NCBI RefSeq assembly: GCF_022682495.2
Contig: NC_071388.1
Location: 180,356,528-180,420,527 of the forward strand
Length of the DNA stretch: 64,000 nt
Direction of reading: 5' to 3'
From: Desmodus rotundus
Lineage: Eukaryota > Chordata > Mammalia > Chiroptera > Phyllostomidae
Shown here one piece after another: positions 56,742 through 64,000 of this stretch; within the stretch, counting starts at the first letter, position 1, and every line of letters starts with the position of its first letter. The notes beneath the pieces are model-generated. The model was not told the origin of the DNA. It was given only the letters and a program-made list of their open reading frames with translations, and ran no database searches. Both the position numbers and the translations under genes were made by a program.

Positions 56742-57200
56742 CAGGATTAGCAGATTACCTTCAAGGTAGACACACTCTGAATACACATTTTGGTTGAAAA
56801 AAATAACCAAGAATGAAAATCAATATCAAGACAGTTAAAACTCATCATCATTGTATGAACACGAGGGATACAGGAATAAATCTAAAATTTTATTAATTTT
56901 CAAAATTTTTATTAGTCAAGTTTTAATAAGGCAACATACACAGTTTTTTAGATCCGCCAGCTATTAACTCACTGCTTCTGTCACCGCACCACCTGGGATG
57001 TGAAACAGACACTCCCTTCAACTGGCACCTTTCATAAAGTCACTAGTCTTTTGTGTGCAAAAATATGCATATAGTTAAGAAGACTTTTTGAGTGTGATAT
57101 TTTCTAGAATAAAATTTATACCTAGAATTGCTATTTTTCATCTTCAAATACTTTGAAATGGTTAGCGAACTATGACACCATCTCGATAACTTGAAGAAAA
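56742..57200. other. Intronic sequence, nothing assigned
   Basis: AT-rich, no exon or named repeat. Confidence 0.4.
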
Positions 57201-57204
57201 TCTC

Positions 57205-57650
57205 TAGTCTCTGTGTTGGGGCTGCCAGGACAAAGTACCACAGACTGGCGGCCTAACCTGCACGTGTTTACTGGGTCACAGCGCTGGGGCTGGCCGTCTG
57301 AAATCGAGGTGTCGGCAGGCCACGCAGCTGAGCATCTGGGTAGGCTCCGTCCTTGCCTCTTCCGAGCCTCTGGTGGTGGCTGTCGTTACTTGGCACACCT
57401 TGCTTTGCAGATCTGTCACTCCAATCTCTGCCTGTTGTCACACGGCATTCTCCCCTCATGCGTCTGTGTTTTCACATCATCTTCTTGTACGGAGAGCAGT
57501 CATATGAACCCAAAGACTCACCCTAGCGCACTATGACCTCATCTGAACTAATTATATCTGCAACGTGCAATTTCAAAATAAGGTCACATTCTGAGGAACT
57601 AGGGGGTTAGGATTTCAAAGTATCTTTTTGGTAGATGCAGTGGAAGTCAT
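57205..57650 (-). mobile_element. MaLR/MLT1-type solo LTR (antisense)
   Basis: Antisense MaLR landmarks: 'ggggctgccaggacaaagtaccacagactggcggcctaa', 'cgctggggctggccgtctgaaatcgaggtgtcggcagg', 'tgacctcatctgaactaattatatctgc' and 'ataaggtcacattctgaggaactagggggttaggatttca'. Noncoding solo LTR with no internal retroviral sequence. Confidence 0.85.
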
Positions 57651-57880
57651 AACCATGCCCATAGACTCGGAGAATCAGGAATTGCTTCTTCAAGCATTCT
57701 CTAGTGCAGTTTTGAAGGACAGTGAGAACACGGTGTTAACGTTTCTCATTTTCCTCCACATTTTTCCTTTGTACCACACTCCTCCTTTTTCGTTATTATG
57801 TCTGGATCTTGAAGTTAAATTATCATGGGCACTATTCTACTTGCTTTACAGATTTTCCTTCCTGTAAGAATTTAAATTTA
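57651..57880. other. Intronic spacer
   Basis: Short unique stretch between an LTR and old L1-like sequence. Nothing seen. Confidence 0.4.
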
Positions 57881-57889
57881 TATACTTTA

Positions 57890-58960
57890 TCTCTGGTCAA
57901 GATGGAATACCAGGGACCATATTTATCCTTCTCCTTGTAACACCTAAAACAGCAGACCAGACATAGGAAACCTTTTTCAAGACACTGAAGAAACGAAGAA
58001 CAAGGGTTCTTGAGAGATGGAAACCAACGAGGCAAGACCTACCACCCATCCAGCTTGGAGCCTCAGTTGCCACAACAGGGCACAGGGGCCGAGAGGCCAC
58101 AGCCCCTCCTAATGGTCATATCAACTCTCAATCTATTTTCCTTTTCATTTAAATGACTGGTGGTTTTTAATAATTGTTTTAACCCATACAATTAACATTC
58201 TTACTATCATTGTTAATCATAAGTATTCCAGTTTAGTGTTTTAATAATAATTGTACATTTATGCTTCAATTTGAGACAATTTCAGAATATAAGAACTTTT
58301 TTTCTTACTAAAAGTTATACCTAACATGCTTACCTATATTTGCAAGTAAGGGCCTACATATCAGCATGCCTTGCTGGCTGTATCATTATTGGACTGATTA
58401 AAGACACCTACTCAAGAATGTGCATGAGTTCAGAGATGCCAGAAATGACACTGAAGTCTCACCTCTTTTGACTTGCAGTTGCTGAAACCAAAATGTAGTG
58501 GCAGAGTAGGGCCAAATACCCAGGCTCAACCACAGTATGGTTTATCCTACCAAGGGAATGATTATCAAATCGGCTTTGGATATCAGAATTTTGGATTCTA
58601 GAAGTCAATGGAGCCACGCTTTCCAAAGACTGAAGGAAGACTGTTTTGAATTTAGAATTCTACAAAATCCAGTCCGGTAACTAGGACAAAAATAAAGATA
58701 TGTTCATGTAGGCAATGGATTCAGATGGTTTATGCCTGCTCTCATGCCCACTTTTTGAAAATATATACTCAAATAATGAAAAGAAGGAATCCAAAAAAGG
58801 TAAAGCCATCGAAAGCCAAGAAGTATAACAATGGGAGGGTTCAATGGAAAAATAATCCCAAGATTTTTGCTGTGTATCTGGCCCCCCAAAACAGTATGTC
58901 CAAAATTAACCATCAGTAATATACGTCTTTTTTTACTATCAGACATAAACAAAAATTAAA
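57890..58960 (+). mobile_element. Old L1-like untranslated region, patchy
   Basis: 'caagatggaataccagggaccatatt' and 'gaagactgttttgaatttagaattctacaaaatccag ... aaaataaagatatgttcatgtaggcaa' resemble old L1M untranslated sequence. The middle is not assigned. Low-confidence grouping. Confidence 0.45.
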
Positions 58961-59282
58961 GACAATTAGATTAATAAAATAAAATGTAAATATTAAAAAT
59001 TATGGCAGGACAACAAAATGGAGTAACAGAAGCTGGGGGAAGAACACAGAGGGGCAGAGGGGAGTGAAGACTGGCCTAGGAGGCCAGTTTCTTCAGGATA
59101 TTTTAACAAATTCAAATGTGATAGATAAAGAAAGAGGTTTAAGTGCTTCATTTACAATGGTGAAGTCAATAATAGAAGAACCCCAAACTAAACAGTCACC
59201 AAAAAAGGCAGGGAGAAGGTCTAAGAAAGACAAAGTTCTCATATCTCAGAGCTGCAAAACAATAGATGTGGCTAATGTTGAC
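58961..59282. other. Intronic sequence left of L1
   Basis: A-rich, no named repeat. The 80-codon plus frame has no features. Confidence 0.4.
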
Positions 59283-59782
59283 AAAGAAAGAAATCATATT
59301 AGGTAGCATGATTCCCCCACCTTTGTTCTTCTTTCTCACTATACCTGTTGCTATGCAGGACCTTTTGTGGTTCCTTATACATTTTTGAAATATTTATTCT
59401 AGCCTGTGAAATGTGCCATTGGAATCTTGATAGGAATTGCATTGAATAAGGCCAAAACAGCATGGTATTGATATAAAAACAGACACATAGATCAATGGAG
59501 CAGAATAGAGAGTCCAGAAATAAACCCACAACTTTATAGTCAATTAATACTTAACAGAGGAAGCAAACACATACAATGGGCTAAAGACAGTTTACTCAAT
59601 AAATTGTGCTGGGAAAATTGGACAGATATGAACAGAAAAATGAAACTATCTACCTTGTTACACCACACACAAGAATAAATTCAAAATCGATCAAAGACTT
59701 AAATGTTTGACCTGAAACCATAAAAATCCTAGGAAAAAACATAGGCTGCAAAATCCTGGACATTGCTCATAGCAATTTTTTT

Positions 59783-59989
59783 AAAAGGTTTTATTATTTT
59801 TTTAGAGGGGAAGAGAGGGAGAGAAATATTGATGTGTGAGAGATACATTGATCAGTTGCCTCTCACACGCCCACAAATGGGGATCTGGCCCACAACACAG
59901 GCCTGTGCCCTGACTGGAATCAAACCAGTGACCTTTCAGTTTACTGAAAGGAGGCTGGCACTCAATCCACTGAGCCTCACCAGCCAGGG
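59783..59989 (-). mobile_element. Ves SINE nested in L1
   Basis: Antisense Ves: T-rich start, 'agagggagagaaatattgatgtgtgag', 'cctctcacacgccc', 'cctgtgccctgactgg', end 'caccagccaggg'. The TSD TGCTCATAGCA followed by A/G and a T-run at 59764-59782 and 59990-60006 restores continuous L1 sequence when the SINE is removed, proving insertion after the L1. Confidence 0.95.
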
Positions 59990-60055
59990 TGCTCATAGCA
60001 GTTTTTTAGCAGATATATCTCCCCAGGCACAGAAAACAAAAGAAAAAATATACAA

Positions 60056-60845
60056 ATGGGACTATATCAAACTAAAAAGTTTTGCACAGCAAAGGAAATC
60101 ATCAACAAAATAAAAAGACAACACACAGAATGGGAGAACATATTCACTGATACATCTGATAAGGGGTTAATATCCAAAGTTTATAAAGAATTTACAAAAC
60201 TCAACACCAAAAAACCAAACAGCCCAATTCAAAAGTGGGCAAAGGACCTGAATAGACACTTCTCCAAGGACGACACACAGATGGTCAATAGACACATGAA
60301 AAGAGACTCACTGTCACTAATCATCACAGAGATGCACATTAAAACCACAGTGGCATATCATCTCACACCTGTCAGAACGGCCATCATCAATAAATCAACA
60401 AACAAGTGCTGGCAAGGATGTGGAGAAAAGGGAACCCTTTGCACTGCTGGTGGGAATTCAGAATGGTGCAGCCACTGTGGAAAGCAGTATGGAGATACCT
60501 CAAAAAATTAAAAATGGATCTTCCTTTTGACCCAGCAATTCCACTTCTGGGAATATATCCGAAGGAACCCAAAACACTAATTGGAAAGATCATAAGTGCT
60601 CCTATGTTCATGCAGCGTTGTTTATAATCGCCAAGATATGGAAGCAGCCCAAGTGTCCATCAGTAGATGAGTGGGTAAAACAACTATGGTACATTTACAC
60701 AATGGAATACTATTCGGCCATAATAAAGAAGAAAATTTTACGCTTTGTGATAGTATGGATGGACCTGGAGAACATTATGCTAAGTGAGATGAGCCAGTCA
60801 GAGAAAGACAAACACCATATGATTTCGCTCATATGTAGAATCTAG
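60056..60845 (+). pseudogene. L1 ORF2 C-terminal remnant
   Basis: Three overlapping frames in sequence (60056-60511, 60406-60627, 60618-60845) carry the L1 ORF2p C-terminal pattern: '[17 protein letters not shown]', '[19 protein letters not shown]', '[12 protein letters not shown]', 'MEYYSAIIKKKI' and 'LENIMLSEMSQSEKD'. Two frameshifts make it non-functional. It lacks the reverse transcriptase and endonuclease domains. Confidence 0.9.
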
Positions 60846-61083
60846 TGAACAAACCAAACTAATAAGAAAAATGGGGACAGATTCATAGATGGAGAGCAGG
60901 ATGACAGCGAGTAGGGGGGTGGGGTAGAGGTGAGGGGGCAGAGGGATTGAGCAGAAAGGAAAAAGGACTCATGGACATGGACAACAGAGTGGTGATTGCT
61001 GGGGGAAGGGGGTATAAGGGGACTAAATGGTAATGGAAAGAAAATACAATAAACGTTAAGTCAGAAAAGAAAAAAATAATATA

Positions 61084-62475
61084 CACACTTCTTTTCAAAT
61101 TATGGAGGTAAAAACTAATAAGTTGAGAAAAGAAGAAAATTAAAGTTACTTTTCTAAGGATCAAACTGGGGGTTGGGGATACAAAGGGACACATTTGGTT
61201 TTTACTTTACATACTTCAATCCCATCTGAATTTTCACGGTCATGTGTATGTTTTACCTTTATTGTAGTTTTCAAAGGAGGAATTTCTTAAATGTCTTCAT
61301 AAGAAAATATGCTGTGTAACATCTAAGACTGTGTGTGCTACCAATTTTATTAACACAAATTATAAGTATTTATTTTTTATGCTTTTGTATTATCCACTTT
61401 ATCAGAATATTACATTTATAGTCAGAAGGATAAAACCTATTTTCTCTGACTGCAATATGAAATTTATAGCACCTGGTACCCACACCATGGAGTACCCTTC
61501 CCATCCCTCCCCTTCCTCTGAGCACCCAGGGTCTGGAGGTGCACCAGATTCAGACAACAAAGCAGGCTTTTGACATCTAAGCTCATCTGCAGCGACAGGA
61601 AAGCCCTCCCAGTCCTGAGTGGCTCCTGGTACCAAGTCATGTCCAGACTCAGTAACTTCATCAGCAAATGTGAATATACGTTTTTAGTTCAAATACTTTC
61701 GGGCCCAAGTTCCCCTCAAAATTCCCGTGTTGTGTCAACCTAAAATTTTTCTAATGTAGTATTTTTTTAAATGCTAAATAATATCAACTAGGCATGTAAT
61801 TATCACAACTAAATTTGTTTCTTTCCCAGACCTCACATGTCCTAGACAGAAATGAAAACAACACCCACTAAACATGCACATGTTACTATGTAGGTTGTGG
61901 AAGATTTGAAAAGTCACCTGCCTATCATTTTCAGTGCCCTGTATTCTAACCTAAACTTTTCAAGTACTTGATGCTAACTCTCTAAATCAGAGATCATTTA
62001 TAAAAATGCCCAAGTAAATATTAGTACACAGTTTACTGTTACTGGGGGCAGCCTCTATGGTGTGGCACTGAAGGGGACGGGAAAGATGCCCTTTCCCCAA
62101 AACATGCCCATTATCGATTCCCAATCTCACTGTTGGAGCTGAGCAATAAAAAGTGGCCTATCAACTACCCACATCTGCATTCTCCTTCTTTCCAAGTGGA
62201 CAATTCAAAGTTGACCATGGGAAGAAGCTCCCCAGGGAAAGAAAGTTTGGCTGGGTCGCTGGGCACCCGAGTGGCACAGGAACGCCGGAGGGCTGGCAAG
62301 GACGTGACCACTGGAGGACAGGAAGGGCCACAGATACAGCCTTGGGCAGGCTCTGCTTGTACAGGCACAGCAGCGCAGAAACCCAGACGCCGGGTCACGC
62401 TGCAGCTGTCGCACAGCCCGGGATGCCTGCCTTCAACTTTTTGGAACCTGAGTGAGAAATACATTTCTACCCACC
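61084..62475. other. Intronic sequence, nothing assigned
   Basis: 61084-62100 is AT-rich. 62130-62460 is GC-richer. The longest open frame in the window (193 codons, 62133-62714) starts here but runs into a MIR and has no domain features, so I reject it as a gene. Confidence 0.4.
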
Positions 62476-62479
62476 CCTA

Positions 62480-62655
62480 TACAGTACACAAGAAATACCT
62501 CACTGAATCATCCCCACAACTCTACAAGCTTTATACATGTAGGGCCATGATGTTTACTTTACAGGTGAGGAAACTGAGGCACAGAGAGGTTTGGTTATTT
62601 GTCCAAGGTAACACAGCTGGTAAGAGGGATGGCCAGTGTGTAAGGGTAACAGAAA
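62480..62655 (+). mobile_element. MIR SINE
   Basis: Sense MIR: 'cctcactgaatcatccccacaactctacaagc', 'tttacaggtgaggaaactgaggcacagagaggtttggttatttgtccaaggtaacacagctggtaaga'. Confidence 0.9.
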
Positions 62656-63180
62656 AGAGCGGAAAGGCTCGCAGAGTAAGGGCGCTGGAAAAAGTCCCCA
62701 AAGCAGCAGTTTAATTCTTGCCCCAAACATGTCAGCTCCACTGCACGTTTCATCCATGGGCATATTAGTCCTGAATCATCTGGAGTCTTTAGAAACCTCT
62801 ACCACACATGTAAAATGGGATCCTGGACTGTAGAGCCTTCACTAAAACGCACGCACACCAGGTTTTTAGAGCAGAGAAGCAGCAGGCTTTGGGATGTTCT
62901 GGAATTGACAGTTACCTCTTAATTCAAAACTGAGCAGAAAACACTCTGTTTTTGCTCTCCTTTCAAAAACTCATCACTTAGTTCTCTTGCTTTACTAAAT
63001 ACAATGAAGACAGTAAAACTTTTATTTGACAAATGATCTAGAAATTGCTCCATGCCATTATCCCATATTAAACTACTCAATTTGGTGATTCAAAGGCCTG
63101 TGTTCTAGGTCCATCTCAGCCACTAACGGGGTCAGGATTTTAGACATTGCAATTGACACGTGGGTCCCTTTACCCCCATT
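62656..63180. other. Intronic sequence, nothing assigned
   Basis: No exon or repeat named. Confidence 0.4.
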
Positions 63181-63184
63181 ATTA

Positions 63185-63285
63185 AAAAGGTAAGTCATGC
63201 AGATGTCTAACCACAATGCTGTATACCGGAAACTAAGAGAATATTGACTGTCAAGTGTAATTGAAAAAATTTTTAAAGAAAGATA
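63185..63285 (+). mobile_element. L1 3'-end fragment (sense)
   Basis: 'aaccacaatgctgtataccggaaactaagagaatattgactgtcaagtgtaatt' followed by an A-rich tail matches the terminal 3'UTR of old L1s ('...ctggaactaatataatattgtaagtcaactatactt'). Confidence 0.75.
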
Positions 63286-64000
63286 AACTAGACCATTTTT
63301 TCAAGCTAACAAATGTTTTAGTTAACATAAATAAAGTGTATCATACAGAGAAATACAAAAATCATGAATGCACAAGCCAAGGCCTTATCACAAGGTGAAT
63401 CCATTCCCTTGGGTCAGCAACCGCAGGCCCAGGAACAGACCAGAAGCCCCCTTGGGCCCTGTCAGTAGGTCATATTTCCTAAGGCCTTTTCAGATTCTAG
63501 TTCCCCACAATTCTGAATTCGACTATATCATGCATAAATGAAGAAAATATACAAGGCATGTCCTGGCAGGTGTTTTTCTTCCTTTATAACCCTCTGATGA
63601 AACTGCTCACTTGACTCCATTACTCTGTCCCTGGCCTCCTGAAACAGCCAAGTCCAGTAAAAACACCTCGGATTAATGGAGGCTCCCGATCGTGAGGAAC
63701 TGCTTCCATAGGACCTGACGGCACTACTATTATCCTGAGGCCTGAGAAAATTGGAGGGATTAGAGTTACAGCCCTAATAGCAGTCTGAAAGGATAAATGA
63801 AATGATCAGCTTCCTGGATAACTCTTGGATGAATGCAAGTACGGAATCCTGTTGGAAAAAAAAACAACATCACAAGTTGGTAGCTATGGTTCTAAAGAGG
63901 CCGAAAAGGGAAGTGGCTAGGGTTACTCTGCCCCTAATTAAGGGGTTGGCGTGGTTCTGACTCCCGTGGTTTGCTGCCTCTGAGCGTTTCTGCTCCTTCT
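63286..64000. other. Intronic sequence to window end
   Basis: Unique sequence. An A-run lies at 63856-63864. No exon with splice sites was recognised. Confidence 0.4.

Larger units (their letters stand above)
59301..61076 (+). mobile_element. L1 with inverted 5' segment and nested Ves SINE
   Basis: 59301-59447 is antisense ORF2 ('ccttttgtggttcct', 'gccattggaatcttgataggaattgcattgaat'). From 59448 the strand switches to sense ORF2 ('gccaaaacagcatggtattgatataaaaacagacac'), continuing through the C-terminus and G-rich 3'UTR to AATAAA (61048-61053) and an A-rich tail. The antisense part has its higher L1 coordinate outward, as in twin priming. Candidate TSD at 59283-59300 versus 61066-61083 (15/18 by eye) overlaps A-rich sequence, so it is tentative. 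A Ves SINE with its own TSD interrupts it at 59783-59989. ORF2 needs three frames. Confidence 0.85.

Noticed and set aside
62133..62714. Longest open frame in the window (193 codons, plus strand)
   Set aside because: It runs through a GC-richer stretch into a MIR SINE, shows no domain or splice context, and is compatible with chance for that composition.
1..64000. Search for CRISPR arrays, operons, phage or bacterial defence systems, tRNA and rRNA genes
   Set aside because: None present. The tRNA-like segments are the heads of Ves and MIR SINEs, and the composition and repeat content are mammalian.

Overview
This window is nuclear DNA from a placental mammal, almost certainly a bat. The strongest evidence is six copies of a tRNA-derived SINE that opens GCCCTGGCTGG and carries a 'GTCAGGGCACATGCC' core, which is the Ves family of Chiroptera. 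All six have recognisable target-site duplications (TSDs). L1 elements of several ages, L2, MIR, L3/CR1-like, MaLR-type LTR, MER5A, MER20, mariner and Tigger remnants complete a typical mammalian intronic landscape. There is no bacterial-type gene organisation, CRISPR array, rRNA or tRNA gene. The exact species cannot be read from the sequence.

Coding content is sparse. The one exon I can defend is on the minus strand at 44154-44414. It is 261 bp with phase 0 at both ends, a strong acceptor and a near-consensus donor, and it encodes 87 residues: a Ser/Thr/Pro-rich half, then a helical segment rich in Ala, Leu and Trp. I do not recognise the gene. A second, weaker minus-strand exon candidate lies at 21409-21673, also starting in phase 0. 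If both are real, the window is mostly introns of one large minus-strand gene. A short minus-strand frame at 37403-37672 resembles the RVxF (PP1-docking) region of the Ki-67/Repo-Man family and may be a decayed gene fragment. Almost every other open frame lies inside a repeat or is no longer than chance allows.

Layout. 0.45-1.2 kb: an L1 with an inverted 5' part, a probable 3' transduction and a perfect 21-bp TSD. 3-10 kb: old L1, MIR, L2, mariner and MaLR LTR fragments in plain intron. 10.4-11.8 kb: a diverged local duplication with a nested 103-bp tandem repeat. 12.4-14 kb: a dense cluster of MER5A, MER20 and another old repeat. 14.4-17.7 kb: head-to-head L1 fragments. 17.7-30 kb: mostly unique sequence with MIR/L2, a pair of diverged homologous segments and the weak exon candidate. 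30-37 kb: an old repeat, Ves, old L1 with a 3 x 24 bp minisatellite, an L3/CR1-like LINE and an LTR. 37.7-42.8 kb: L1s, including a second inverted-5' copy, and a Ves. 44.1-44.4 kb: the coding exon. 44.7-50 kb: MER5A with a TTC microsatellite, MIR, L2 and a repeat-free stretch that may be a conserved noncoding element. 51.4-57.7 kb: L1, three Ves copies, two hairpins, a complete short Tigger with TA duplications and a MaLR LTR. 57.9-61.1 kb: old L1 and a third inverted-5' L1 carrying a nested Ves. 61-64 kb: MIR and an L1 3' end in otherwise plain sequence.

No new multi-gene system is visible. The most informative material is the retrotransposition record (two or three twin-primed L1s, one with a convincing 3' transduction) and the unidentified exon. 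All repeat family names come from recognised consensus phrases, not from a database search, so boundaries are approximate unless a TSD or terminal repeat fixes them.
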